From: JAKIVR01 sp035933635
Lineage (GTDB): Archaea > Thermoplasmatota > Thermoplasmata > Lutacidiplasmatales > UBA184
Reading direction: 5' to 3'
Assembly: GCA_035933635.1 (NCBI GenBank)
Contig: DASYYY010000008.1
Coordinates: 1-64,000 of the forward strand
Length of the DNA: 64,000 nt
In this document: positions 1 through 10,012 of the stretch, one piece after another
Layout: the number at the start of each line of letters is the position of its first letter
How positions within the stretch are numbered: position 1 is the stretch's first letter
The notes under the pieces: generated by a model
The model's input: the letters and a program-made list of their open reading frames with translations, nothing else
The model's database searches: none
Told to the model about the DNA's origin: nothing
Program-made: the position numbers and the translations under genes

Positions 1-1800
<1,800 letters not shown>

Positions 1801-1986
1801 ATGCTATTGGTACTTTGGCAGTTAAACAGAACGCGTGTGATTCTTTACCCCGGAATTTTGACGGTGAGCGGTCGAGCCCGGTCCCGCGTCGATCACCTCG
1901 CCGCGACCGAGGACCGTACCCCGTCGGCGTGCCGTGACGCGAGGATGCGCGTCGCCCGCTCTGCCCGACGGAGCGGCGAGCCCTAA

Positions 1987-3603
1987 CTACGGTGCCAGGG
2001 CGTCGATGTATCCCCGGCCCGTGAAACCGCCGTCCCAGCCGGTGGCGACGAACACCATGCCCTCGGCGACGACGGGGGGCCCGGCGATGGTCTCGTTGAA
2101 CGCGTGCGAGTAGGCGAGCGTGCCGTTGTTGGCGTACACCGCGAACAACGCTCCGCCGTTGAACCCACCGGCGTTCACCGCGTCGACGTACACGATCCCC
2201 GCGGCGGTGGAGACCCCGCCGAAGGCATAGTAGTCGGTGCTGCCGATGGTCAGCGGGAACGGCTTGGACCACGCGGCGTGGCCGTTCGCGGGGTTGAGCG
2301 CATCGACGAACCCGTTCGCCGAGCCGCCCATGGAACCGTAGGTCAGGTACAGGCGATTGCCGTCGAAGGCGGCGGGCGAGATATCACCGGAGCCGCTGTA
2401 GCCGAGGTACCCCGAGGTCCAGGCGAGCTTCAGGGCCCCGCCGTTGCAGGCGGTGTTGGCCCCGCCGCTGAAATCGGTGGCATTGATCGCGTAGAAGTAG
2501 CCGTCCTTGTTGACGGCGCCGACGTAGCGGTCGCCTTTGGAGTCGTTGAACACCGTCGCACCGGCGCCGAAGTCCTCGTCCGCCAGCGCCGAGCCGGAGT
2601 TCGTGGCGACCACCTGGCACCCCCCGCGCAGCCGGAGGTTGGAGGCATTGAGGGCGACGATCGATTGCGCGTACTCGCCGTTGTTCGGCGACTGCCAGGA
2701 CTGGTTGGCGTTCCCGGTGGTGACCCAGACGGTGTTCGTCACCGGGTCGAACGACGGGCTGGACCAGATGCTGCCTCCGGCATCGGTCACGTTCGCGCCC
2801 TTGACCACGCGGAAGATGTGGGTGATCGTCATCGAAGCAAGACTGACCAGGAGCAGCTCGCCCTGGACGTACTTGTAGAGGTTCGGGTGGCCCTGCTGGC
2901 CGTTGTCGTACTCGCACAAGGCCGCCGTGGGCACGTACGCCCGGTCCCCCACGATCAGCGGGCTGCCCCATTCGTAGTCGTAGTACCACGGGGTGACGCT
3001 CGAATTGGCGACGTCGAGCGTCGCCAGGATCGTCCCGTTGCGCGCGACGTGGTAGAAGGCGGGATACCCGCCGTCCTCCCAGAGGCTGCCCCGCGCGAAG
3101 GTGGCCGTCGAGGTCAGGCCGTCGTGATTGCCCCCGCGATTGCCGGACACACCACATTGGGCGTACTGGGAGGTGTTGCCGAGGAACGGCGTCGTCCATC
3201 GGGAGGGGGCCAGATTCGCTCCCGTGGCGGCACGAACGGCGTACAGCTGCCCGTTCTCCGAGCCGGCATAGACCACGCCGTTCACGACGATCAACGAACC
3301 GTCGAACGGGCCGGAGAACCCGCGCGTCCAGGCGATGCTCAGCTTGGTGATGTTGGCAACGTTCGGGCTTACGATGTGGGGATTGTAACCGGTGCGCTGA
3401 TCGTTCTCAAAGTAGGTCGGCCAGTCGTCGCTCCGCACCAAGCTCGGCGCGTGGGACGCTCCGGGAGGCGGCATTCCGAACGCCGTGCCCGAGGTCACGA
3501 GGAGGGAGGAGACCAAGAGCAATATTCCGATGGACGCGCTCCCCGCCGCGGGCGCCCACGCCGCCGTGACCCGCATCCGAGGTCCGACGGGCCCGGAGGC
3601 CAT
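1987..3603 (-). CDS. Secreted PQQ-type beta-propeller protein
   Basis: A 538-residue protein with an N-terminal signal or anchor segment (GILLLVSSLLVTSGTAFG, about residues 26-43) followed by a propeller. It has the PQQ-repeat look: a WPTYFENDQRTGYNP lead-in, then blades such as GVVYAGSENGQLYAVRAATG, GDRAYVPTAALCEY and GNRLYLTYGSMGG. Families with this fold include PQQ dehydrogenases and BamB-like scaffolds, but no catalytic or quinone-binding residues stand out, so the substrate is unknown. N-glycosylation-type sequons (NSS, NQS, NAS) are frequent, as expected for an archaeal cell-surface protein. The ATG start is supported by a TATA-like element 27 bases upstream, suggesting a leaderless mRNA. 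It probably has its own promoter. Confidence 0.85.
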   Translation of the reverse strand: MASGPVGPRMRVTAAWAPAAGSASIGILLLVSSLLVTSGTAFGMPPPGASHAPSLVRSDDWPTYFENDQRTGYNPHIVSPNVANITKLSIAWTRGFSGPFDGSLIVVNGVVYAGSENGQLYAVRAATGANLAPSRWTTPFLGNTSQYAQCGVSGNRGGNHDGLTSTATFARGSLWEDGGYPAFYHVARNGTILATLDVANSSVTPWYYDYEWGSPLIVGDRAYVPTAALCEYDNGQQGHPNLYKYVQGELLLVSLASMTITHIFRVVKGANVTDAGGSIWSSPSFDPVTNTVWVTTGNANQSWQSPNNGEYAQSIVALNASNLRLRGGCQVVATNSGSALADEDFGAGATVFNDSKGDRYVGAVNKDGYFYAINATDFSGGANTACNGGALKLAWTSGYLGYSGSGDISPAAFDGNRLYLTYGSMGGSANGFVDALNPANGHAAWSKPFPLTIGSTDYYAFGGVSTAAGIVYVDAVNAGGFNGGALFAVYANNGTLAYSHAFNETIAGPPVVAEGMVFVATGWDGGFTGRGYIDALAP

Positions 3604-3626
3604 GCGCCCTCAAGCCCGGGGCGCCG

Positions 3627-3632
3627 TAAATA
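3627..3632 (-). promoter_or_regulatory. TATA-like box of the PQQ-propeller gene
   Basis: On the minus strand the sequence reads TGTATTTACGG, with TATTTA centred 27 bases upstream of the ATG at 3603. This is the spacing expected of an archaeal TATA box for a leaderless transcript. The surrounding sequence is strongly GC-rich, so the AT-rich hexamer stands out. Confidence 0.55.
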
Positions 3633-3655
3633 CATCCGCCCGAGCACCTCCCCGG

Positions 3656-4603
3656 TCAGGTCGGGGAGGCGCCCCGGTGGGTGGCCTCCCAAAGGACGAG
3701 GGTCACCCCGGCGAGCACGACGGCTACGCCGGCCAGTTCGAAGGTGGTGACCGGCTCGCCGAAGATCCCGCTCCCGATCGCCAGCCCGACGAGCGGGGCC
3801 AGGTACGCGACCACATTGGCCCGCACCGGCCCGACACGGAAGTGCAGGGCGTAGTAGGCGAAGTACCCGACGACGGAGGAGAGGACGACGAGGAAAACGA
3901 GTGAGCCCCACACGCCCTCCGTCAGCGGAAGGGCGTTCGGTCCGGGGACTGCGAACGACGCGATGCCCAGGATCAACCCCGCCACGAGGAACTGGGTGCC
4001 GATCTGCCAGAGGTTCTGACGTCCCCTTCCATACCGTCGGAGCAGAACGCTACCGGACGCGGGGCAGACCATCGCCGCCAGGATGAAGATCGGTCCTTGC
4101 CAACTGCCGAGCGGGCTCCCCGAGAGCTCCGGATAGACGAGGACCGCCGTCCCGGCCAATCCTAGGGCGATCCCACCGAGGCCGAGTGTCCCGAGACGTT
4201 CGTCAGGAAGTAGGGAGAAACCGACGATGACCGTCAGGAGAGGGGCGGTGGCGGCGAGGACGGCAGCGTAGCCGCCCGTGGACGATTGCTCCCCCCAATA
4301 GAGGAAACCACCGTACAGCCCGATGACCAGGACGCCCCCGATCACGGCCGAGGCGAGCAGGGCCTCGCGCGAGGGCGCACGCTCCCGACGTGCCAGGGCC
4401 AGACCGGCGAACGCGGCCGCGGAGAGGGCGTAACGGACCGCGGCGAAGGCCAGCGGACCGGCCCCGAGCACGATGCCTTGCCGGATGAAGACGTAGGCCG
4501 CACCCCAGACCAGGCTCGTGAGGACGAGGATCCCTACTTCGGTGATCCCGAAGCGCCCCGAGCCCGGGGAGGCCGTCACGGTCGCCGCCAGGTCGACCCG
4601 CAC
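3656..4603 (-). CDS. EamA/DMT-superfamily transporter
   Basis: A 315-residue, ten-helix membrane protein with the two tandem five-helix EamA halves of the drug/metabolite transporter superfamily. The first helix carries SLVWGAAYVFIRQG, close to the family W-G-x-x-F signature. The second half begins about residue 160 (IFILAAMVCPASGSVLLRR). Length is typical of the family (about 300). Substrates of such proteins range from amino acids and purine derivatives to sugars and cannot be told from sequence. It ends in short loops with few charges and lies between two surface-protein genes with no clear functional partner. The ATG at 4603 is chosen because the first helix follows about 20 residues later. 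Confidence 0.88.
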   Translation of the reverse strand: MRVDLAATVTASPGSGRFGITEVGILVLTSLVWGAAYVFIRQGIVLGAGPLAFAAVRYALSAAAFAGLALARRERAPSREALLASAVIGGVLVIGLYGGFLYWGEQSSTGGYAAVLAATAPLLTVIVGFSLLPDERLGTLGLGGIALGLAGTAVLVYPELSGSPLGSWQGPIFILAAMVCPASGSVLLRRYGRGRQNLWQIGTQFLVAGLILGIASFAVPGPNALPLTEGVWGSLVFLVVLSSVVGYFAYYALHFRVGPVRANVVAYLAPLVGLAIGSGIFGEPVTTFELAGVAVVLAGVTLVLWEATHRGASPT

Positions 4604-4944
4604 GATTCCGCCGGCCCACGCGCACTTCGGTGTGACATCCTCGGCCCACCCGGACCGCCGGTGCTACAAGTAGAGTCGAGGAACGGGCCGCACGGCCGGA
4701 GACTACTCCGAGCTCTCCTCCCCGCACCCGTTTCGGACGCGCGACCTCGAGACCGCCGCGATACGGGGGAGCGCGGGGACCGGCACCGTCTTGGTCGCCG
4801 TCGCCACTACCGATCGTGCTCTCTGCCGACCAAGTGCGTCACTGGCCGGTCCTCGCCTGGATCCGGCTCCGGGTCCCGATCGCTCCGGCGCCCGTTCAAT
4901 TGACGCCCGGTCCGCCTCCGCCTCCCTCGCCTCCTCTGGACTAC

Positions 4945-5193
4945 ATGGAGCGGGAGCCCGTCGCGACCGACCCCTCCGCCCGTGTCTGCACTTACTTCGA
5001 GCCGCTCGGTGAGGGTGCGATCCGGCTCGTCTGGCACGCCGACCAACCCGAAAGTCTGCTGGCGGAACTCCGAGGTCCGAAGATCCGTTCCCGGCTCAAT
5101 ACCGACGAGGTCCGGCAGTTTTGGACCGCCGTCAAATCGAAGATCGCCGACATCGGACCACTACCGATCGAGGCCGCCGACCCGTACCCCTAG
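4945..5193 (+). CDS. Small hypothetical protein
   Basis: An 82-residue protein if the ATG at 4945 is used. The frame is open from 4816, which would add 43 mostly proline-rich residues that look unlike coding sequence. The body (VCTYFEPLGEGAIRLVWHAD, then LNTDEVRQFWTAVKSKI) has a plausible mix of strand and amphipathic helix and no membrane segment. I do not recognise the family. It lies between two minus-strand genes, and its stop is 50 bases from the end of the convergent Kelch gene. No convincing TATA box was seen, so the start and even the reality of the gene are moderately uncertain. Confidence 0.5.
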   Translation: MEREPVATDPSARVCTYFEPLGEGAIRLVWHADQPESLLAELRGPKIRSRLNTDEVRQFWTAVKSKIADIGPLPIEAADPYP

Positions 5194-5243
5194 CCAAGGA
5201 GGGGGATTCCAGTCCCGGTGGGTTCCGGGAGGGGCACGGAGCT

Positions 5244-6446
5244 TCAGTGCAGGTCCATCGGGACCCAGCGTGCGCCCGAGAGGGACGAACGGGGAAACTC
5301 CAGCCGCCAAGTATCCGCCAGGCCGGGCCCCCAACGGGTCCCCGTCGTGTTCGTCGTGATCCCGCCAAAGGCGAGAACCGAACCGCTGTCCAACAAGGCG
5401 CCGAAGGCGACGCGAGGCGGCACCGCCCCGGACGGGTGGAAGGCGACCCAGTTGGTCCCGTTCCATTCCCACGTGTCGTTGAGGGCGGTCCCGTTGGGTG
5501 CCTGACCGCCGAACAAGACCGGGTGTCCGAGGGCGCGGTCGAAGACCAACCCCGCGAGCCAGCGGGCGGGAGGCACGGTCTGCGGGTGGAGCTGGGTCCA
5601 GGCACCCGCACTGAACTCCCAGGTTCCGTTCGAGGCCCCCGCCCACTCCGGATACGAGGACGGTCCGTAGGTCCCCATGACGGTGCTCGTGTACCCGAAC
5701 ATCAGGACGTAGCCGTCCGCGGCGTCGTAGGTGGTCGCGAACCCCAGGCCGAACGGGGCGGGCGTCCCGGAGGCCCCCCACCAGTGCCCCGAACGGTACA
5801 GGTAGGTGATGCCGAACGGACAGAATCCGAGGCAGCCCCGTTGTGCGTCGACGCCGTACACGAGCACGATGGCACGGTCCCGAACATCGTAGGACATGCT
5901 CGGACCGGACAGGTTCGTCGGGGGCTGGGCTCGGAGCGGAGTGTGGTTGAGGTTCTCCATCGTCCATGCGCCGGCGTGATACATCCAGCTCTGGAATTCG
6001 ATGCCGGTCGAGTTGCGGGGCCCGTCACCGACGAGCAGGACGTATCCGTCGAAGGCGTCGTACGCCATCGCCGGCCAATGCAGCCGGGGCGTGTGGCCGG
6101 CGATGAGGATCAGCTTCCAAACACCGTGCTCGAACGCCCACGTTCCGTTGTCGACGAGCAGCGGGTACCCGTCGGCCGTGTCGTAGGTCGCCACCATGGT
6201 CAAGGCCGAGGCCTTGGGCGGGTCACGATCAACGGAAATCGCGGCCGGAGGGGGGCCCGAACTCGCGAGGTGCGCCGGCGAGAGACTCGATCCGAGGACG
6301 AGTCCACTGGACCCTACCGAACTCAACACGAGCAGGCCCACCATTCCGGCCACGGCAACAAGGAGGCCTGGGGCCGCACGCGACCGCGCTGCTCGATTGC
6401 GCAGCGTCACCGGTTCGCACACCCTCCGCCTCGGCTTGAACCTCAC
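5244..6446 (-). CDS. Secreted Kelch-type beta-propeller protein
   Basis: A 400-residue exported protein with a basic N-terminus, a hydrophobic signal segment (PGLLVAVAGMVGLLVL, about residues 26-41) and about six Kelch-like blades. The blades share a Y-D-x-x-D-G-Y-x-x-L-[FV]-G core, for example YDAFDGYVLLVGDG, YDAADGYVLMFGYTS and FDRALGHPVLFGGQ, each followed by a TWEW or GTWEF strand. The same blade pattern occurs in the much larger protein at 43157-46183. Such propellers act as binding or enzyme scaffolds, and no catalytic set is visible. The start is GTG at 6446; in-frame GTG codons at 6422 and 6410 are alternatives that keep the signal segment. It lies 48 bases behind the small gene at 6495-6761 and may share its transcript. 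Confidence 0.85.
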   Translation of the reverse strand: MRFKPRRRVCEPVTLRNRAARSRAAPGLLVAVAGMVGLLVLSSVGSSGLVLGSSLSPAHLASSGPPPAAISVDRDPPKASALTMVATYDTADGYPLLVDNGTWAFEHGVWKLILIAGHTPRLHWPAMAYDAFDGYVLLVGDGPRNSTGIEFQSWMYHAGAWTMENLNHTPLRAQPPTNLSGPSMSYDVRDRAIVLVYGVDAQRGCLGFCPFGITYLYRSGHWWGASGTPAPFGLGFATTYDAADGYVLMFGYTSTVMGTYGPSSYPEWAGASNGTWEFSAGAWTQLHPQTVPPARWLAGLVFDRALGHPVLFGGQAPNGTALNDTWEWNGTNWVAFHPSGAVPPRVAFGALLDSGSVLAFGGITTNTTGTRWGPGLADTWRLEFPRSSLSGARWVPMDLH

Positions 6447-6494
6447 AACACTCCCCTTCCCCCGGCGTAGTGCCCGCCCGCGGGCAGGGGTCCG

Positions 6495-6761
6495 TTACTC
6501 GGCCGCGGGAGGACCGTCCCGGTCGGGCCGGCGGCGCAGTTTCTTGTCGAAGTTGACGAGGCGCATCAGGTTCTGGCTCTGGACCAGGTAGTTCGGGGCC
6601 CCCGTGTTCGGGTCGTTGCCGATCCGGTAGACGTTCGTGATGAGGAACCGGAGCTCGATGGTCGCTCCCTCCTCGATCCGGATCCGGACCATCGCCTCCT
6701 TCCCCTCGACGCGCCAATCGACGAGCTCCGCGTCCCCCAGGTCCACCGGCGGGTTGGCCAT
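6495..6761 (-). CDS. Small conserved-looking protein, function unknown
   Basis: An 88-residue soluble protein beginning MANPPVDLGDAELVDW. The middle (EGATIELRFLITNVYRIGND) alternates polar and hydrophobic residues and looks like a compact beta barrel or sandwich. The tail is basic and then acidic (KKLRRRPDRDGPP). Codon use matches the neighbouring genes and the ATG start is clear. I do not recognise a named family. It is divergent from the exonuclease gene at 6854 with a 92-base gap that must hold both promoters, and it precedes the Kelch gene on the same strand. Confidence 0.65.
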   Translation of the reverse strand: MANPPVDLGDAELVDWRVEGKEAMVRIRIEEGATIELRFLITNVYRIGNDPNTGAPNYLVQSQNLMRLVNFDKKLRRRPDRDGPPAAE

Positions 6762-6853
6762 CGCACCGTCCAGGCGCCGGCGCGCTTCAGTGTTGCCCGG
6801 TCGCCGACCCCGGCGCGCGCGTACTCTTTGAGGCGGGGCGCCTCCTTTCGCCG

Positions 6854-7735
6854 ATGCTTCGGTCCACCTTCCTTCATCTGAGCGGGGTCGGGCCCTGGAC
6901 CGAGGCCCAGCTTTGGCGGTCGGGGGTCACCGACTGGGAGACGTTCCTCGAGCGCGCCGAGGTTCCAGGGATCTCCGGCGACCGCAAAAGCAGGTTCGAC
7001 ACCGAGCTCCGGCTGGGGCAGTCCGCCCTCGCCGCGCGCTCGGCGGATTGGTTCGCCGACCGGCTGCCGACCTCGGAGCACTGGCGGCTCTATGAGGCGT
7101 TCCGCTCCGAGACCGCATTCCTGGACATCGAAACGACCGGACTGTCGCCGTACGACGGGATCGTGACCGTCGTGACGGTGCACGGCGGGGGCCGCACCCG
7201 CAGCTTCGTCGCCGACGAGGACCTCGAGGAGCTCCCGGCGTACCTGGGCCGGTACCGCGTGCTCTGCTCGTTCAACGGGATCTACTTCGATGTTCCGTTC
7301 CTCGAGGTGGCGTTCCCCCAGTGGGTCGCGCCGCGCGCCCACATCGACCTCCGGTTCGTGCTCCGCCGGCTCGGCTACTCCGGGGGCTTGAAGCGGATCG
7401 AGCAGGTCCTCGGCCTCGGCGACCGGTCCGGGGTCGAGGGGGTGGACGGCTTCCAAGCGGTCCAGCTCTGGCACGACTACCGGCGCGGAAACCGCGCCGC
7501 GCTCGACCGGCTCGTGCGGTACAACCGAGCGGACACGGTCAACCTGGAGTCGCTGCTGGAGTTCGGGGTCGCCGAGCTGGAGGAGAGGCTGTGGCCGATG
7601 GAACGGCCCCGGCGCATCGAGGACTGGGGTGGGCTCAGCCCACGACCGGCGCGCCCGCGGCCCGGAGCCGCCGGGCGATCTCCTGCTGGTGGGGCGCCGT
7701 CGGCTGGCGCACCCGCTCCTGCCACCAGCGCGTGA
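6854..7735 (+). CDS. YprB-like RNase H-fold 3'-5' exonuclease
   Basis: A 293-residue protein whose central part (about residues 85-250) is a DnaQ/RNase H-type exonuclease of the YprB (RNase_H_2) group. Visible acidic motifs are DIETTG (D91 and E93), SFNGIYFDVPFLE, and a C-terminal RYNRADTVNLE that supplies the late Asp. The N-terminal 80 residues are helical and contain GVGPWTEAQLWRSGV, a helix-hairpin-helix-like element often found with nucleases. The last 35 residues are Pro/Ala/Gly-rich and run 101 bases into the 3' end of the convergent HIT gene, so the tail may be a read-on extension. The likely role is nucleic-acid trimming or repair; the substrate is unknown. Confidence 0.82.
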   Translation: MLRSTFLHLSGVGPWTEAQLWRSGVTDWETFLERAEVPGISGDRKSRFDTELRLGQSALAARSADWFADRLPTSEHWRLYEAFRSETAFLDIETTGLSPYDGIVTVVTVHGGGRTRSFVADEDLEELPAYLGRYRVLCSFNGIYFDVPFLEVAFPQWVAPRAHIDLRFVLRRLGYSGGLKRIEQVLGLGDRSGVEGVDGFQAVQLWHDYRRGNRAALDRLVRYNRADTVNLESLLEFGVAELEERLWPMERPRRIEDWGGLSPRPARPRPGAAGRSPAGGAPSAGAPAPATSA

Positions 7736-8108
7736 GGTCCAGCCCGTCGCCGTTCCGGCGCGGCACGACGTGGACATGGAGGTGGAAGACGCTCTGCTCG
7801 GCGACCTCGCCGCTCATCACGAACAGGCTCACGCCCTGGGCGAGACCCGCCGCCCGGAGCCGACGTTCCACGTCGTGGACCAGCTGCCAGACCGCACCGG
7901 TGTCCTGCGTGGAGACCTCGGTCAGGTCCCCCGCGTGGGCGGCCGGGACCACCAGGGTGTGGCCCTCGGCGAGCGGCCCGATCGTCAGGAACGCGAGCGC
8001 CCGGTCGGTGCGCGCGATGACCTCGGCGGGTGCCTTCCCCGCGACGATCTGACAAAAGATGCAGTCGGGCCGCGAGGCGACCGGGCCCCGGTTGCGCGGC
8101 GGCGTCAC
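7635..8108 (-). CDS. HIT-family nucleotide hydrolase/transferase
   Basis: A 157-residue HIT protein with the N-terminal zinc-type CIFCQI motif and the catalytic histidine triad in FHLHVHVVPR. HIT proteins of this type hydrolyse adenosine-phosphoramidates or dinucleoside polyphosphates. The start is GTG at 8108, which overlaps the stop of the upstream methyltransferase gene as GTGA, so the two are probably translationally coupled. Its 3' end overlaps the convergent exonuclease gene by 101 bases. No link between HIT activity and DNA methylation is established; co-transcription is the only sequence evidence. Confidence 0.9.
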   Translation of the reverse strand: MTPPRNRGPVASRPDCIFCQIVAGKAPAEVIARTDRALAFLTIGPLAEGHTLVVPAAHAGDLTEVSTQDTGAVWQLVHDVERRLRAAGLAQGVSLFVMSGEVAEQSVFHLHVHVVPRRNGDGLDLTRWWQERVRQPTAPHQQEIARRLRAAGAPVVG

Positions 8109-8959
8109 GCGGCCTCCCCCGACGGAACGATCGTGACCTCGGACGGGGCGGCGATCGGCTCGTCCTCCGGTGGGAGCGCCTTGCGGATGCGTTCCAGCGC
8201 CTCCGCGCAATATTCGGGAGAGGAGTCGATGTGGACGAAGTGGCGCCCGATCCGCCGCGCCACCGCCGCGACCGTTCCCGTACCGCCGAACATGTCCAGG
8301 ACGACGTTTCCCCGGTAGCTGTAGTACTTCACGAGCCGTTCGATGAGCGCCTCGGGGAAGGGTGCCGGATGGCCGCGACGGGTGCGCTCGGGTTGGATCC
8401 ACCAGAACCCATCGCTGAACTTCTGGAACTCCTCGCCGGTCACGTCGATCTTCCGACGGTCGCCCTCGAGCTTCCAGCTCCCCTTCGAGAAGACGAGGAC
8501 GTACTCCCACGACGGGACGATGTGCGGGTTCGAGGGACTTCGCCAGCTGCCCCAGGCCGTCCTCCGTCCCATCGTCTGCTTGTACCAGATGATCTCGGTG
8601 CGGAGTATGTAGCCCAGATCGCGGAGGTCCCGGCTCAGGTCGTGGTGGATGGGGTGGAACTCCTTGATCGACGTCGGCGCCACGTTGAGGGCGAACCGGC
8701 CGCCCTCGACCAGCACGCGTTGAAGCTCGGTCCAGACCGTCCGTAGCCAGCCGAGGTAGTCGGAGTGGTCGCGGTCGTCCGTGTATCCGGAGTAGGCGAT
8801 CCCCACATTGTACGGAGGCGAGGTGATCGCGAGATGTACCGAACCGGAGGGAAGCTCGCGCAGCGTCTCGAGCGCGTCGCCTCGAAGGACCGAATCTCGC
8901 CACGCCAGGGGTACGAGCACGCGTGGGACCAACTCCCTCGACCGGGGGACGGATTCCAC
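8105..8959 (-). CDS. Beta-class DNA methyltransferase (N4-cytosine or N6-adenine)
   Basis: A SAM-dependent DNA methyltransferase with the catalytic SPPY motif near the N-terminus (ITSPPYNVGIAY) and the SAM-binding FGGTG motif near the C-terminus (VLDMFGGTGTVAAVARRIGR). This order defines the beta class. SPPY is commoner in N4-cytosine enzymes, but the modified base cannot be settled by eye. IIWYKQTMGRRTAWGSW and PSWEYVLVFSKG match the conserved middle of the family. I chose GTG at 8959 (284 residues) because a TTTATC element lies 28 bases upstream; GTG at 8920 would give 271 residues. No restriction endonuclease gene is adjacent, so it looks like an orphan methyltransferase, followed by the coupled HIT gene. 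Confidence 0.9.
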   Translation of the reverse strand: MESVPRSRELVPRVLVPLAWRDSVLRGDALETLRELPSGSVHLAITSPPYNVGIAYSGYTDDRDHSDYLGWLRTVWTELQRVLVEGGRFALNVAPTSIKEFHPIHHDLSRDLRDLGYILRTEIIWYKQTMGRRTAWGSWRSPSNPHIVPSWEYVLVFSKGSWKLEGDRRKIDVTGEEFQKFSDGFWWIQPERTRRGHPAPFPEALIERLVKYYSYRGNVVLDMFGGTGTVAAVARRIGRHFVHIDSSPEYCAEALERIRKALPPEDEPIAAPSEVTIVPSGEAA

Positions 8960-8983
8960 GGATCCGGCCACGGCGCTCGGACG

Positions 8984-8990
8984 TGATAAA
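8984..8990 (-). promoter_or_regulatory. TATA-like box of the methyltransferase-HIT operon
   Basis: The minus strand reads CCCTTTATCACG. Its centre is 28 bases upstream of the GTG at 8959, consistent with a leaderless transcript, and this decided the start chosen for the methyltransferase. Confidence 0.5.
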
Positions 8991-9106
8991 GGGTCGACCG
9001 GGAGCTCCCCGCGGACCCCCGCCGCGCGGGGTACCGGCAAGCGTCCACGACGTGAAAATTCGAGACCGGTCAGTCGCTCTCGCCCCGATTCGGTATGAAC
9101 CCTACT

Positions 9107-9126
9107 TCTATGTGCTAGCACATAGA
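9107..9126. promoter_or_regulatory. 20-bp perfect palindrome between divergent genes
   Basis: The arm TCTATGTGCT is followed directly by its exact reverse complement. It sits about 23-42 bases upstream of the proposed CTG start at 9149 and about 150 bases upstream of the divergent methyltransferase start. A second dyad, GCTAG at 9114-9118 with CTAGC at 9127-9131, overlaps it, so the two are mutually exclusive if formed as hairpins. The tract is AT-richer than its surroundings. The simplest reading is an operator overlapping the promoter of the plus-strand gene. Confidence 0.6.
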
Positions 9127-9148
9127 CTAGCAATTCGGGGGAATCTCC

Positions 9149-10012
9149 CTGAAAGGCGGAAAGAGAGCGATCGGAAGCATACTGTTCGTCATTGCGGCGA
9201 TTTTGCTGATTGTCGCGCTGGTGGTCGGCTGGTACTCGACCAGCTTCAGTGCGAGCGAATCGTTCGGGGGCGTTTCGGTCAGTGCCACCGGGACCTACAC
9301 CTTCTACCCCGGGAGCTCGTACCACACCACCACGTCGGTGAGCTGCAGCGGCTCTCCCCTCTGTGGCAGCATCCCGACCGGCACGAACACTACAAGTTAC
9401 TCCAGCAGCCATCTCACCCAGACCGGCAATTGGTACGCTCTGGTCGAGTACCTGACCATCGGCGGCCTGGTCCTCGGGCTGCTCGGCGCCCTTCTCGGCT
9501 TCATGTCGCGCGGCAAGCCCGGCATGCAGATGGCCGTGCTCGGCCTCATCGCCCTCGCGCTCATCCTGAGCATCGCCACGCCCATGCTGCTCCTGGCCGA
9601 ACAGCCGGGTGCGGTCTCCTCCGACTGCCACAACAACGGGGGCAGCAACGCCACCGGCTGCTCGACGGGCCCCGGCGGGTCGTTCTTCGGCTCCTGCTCG
9701 GGCAGCTCCTGCGCGGGTACGTTCCTGGTCGGTTCCGGCAGCTCGGGGAGTTGGGGACCCTCGACGGGATGGTATCTCAGCATCGTGGCCTTCGTCCTGT
9801 TCCTCATCGGCCTACTCCTGTTCCTGGCCGGTCGCAAGGAGCCCGAACCGATGGCCGCGCCGATGGGTCAGCCCTCCATGATGGGCGGGACTCCCGGCGC
9901 ACCCCCCTCTCCGCCCGGCGCGGGCACCAACACCTGTGCGATGTGCGGAATGTCCTTCGCCACCGCCGAGCAGCTTGCGGAGCACGCCAAATCGGTCCAC
10001 GGCGTAGGTTGA
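9149..10012 (+). CDS. Multi-pass membrane protein with a C-terminal C2H2 zinc finger
   Basis: The frame opens at 9131 and reads through a natural N-terminus (LKGGKRAIGSILFVIAAILL) before the first possible TTG start at 9203. No ATG or GTG lies ahead of the first membrane helix. A CTG start at 9149 would give 287 residues with a basic N-terminus; TTG at 9203 would give 269 and cut into helix 1. There are four membrane helices (about residues 10-27, 108-125, 130-153, 212-232), with Ser/Gly/Cys-rich exported loops between. The C-terminus holds CAMCGMSFATAEQLAEH, a C-x2-C-x12-H-x4-H finger, predicted to be cytoplasmic. A membrane-tethered zinc finger may bind protein or nucleic acid. The 3' end overlaps the convergent GNAT frame by 209 bases. 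Confidence 0.75.
   Translation: MKGGKRAIGSILFVIAAILLIVALVVGWYSTSFSASESFGGVSVSATGTYTFYPGSSYHTTTSVSCSGSPLCGSIPTGTNTTSYSSSHLTQTGNWYALVEYLTIGGLVLGLLGALLGFMSRGKPGMQMAVLGLIALALILSIATPMLLLAEQPGAVSSDCHNNGGSNATGCSTGPGGSFFGSCSGSSCAGTFLVGSGSSGSWGPSTGWYLSIVAFVLFLIGLLLFLAGRKEPEPMAAPMGQPSMMGGTPGAPPSPPGAGTNTCAMCGMSFATAEQLAEHAKSVHGVG

Noticed and set aside
2104..3750. Long plus-strand open frame opposite the PQQ-propeller gene
   Set aside because: Its product is Arg/Gly/Val-rich without any motif; it is an antisense shadow caused by high GC at codon position 3 of the minus-strand gene.
8105..9631. 508-residue version of the methyltransferase
   Set aside because: The first 220 or so residues are antisense to the membrane zinc-finger gene and lack motifs; a TATA-like box supports GTG 8959.
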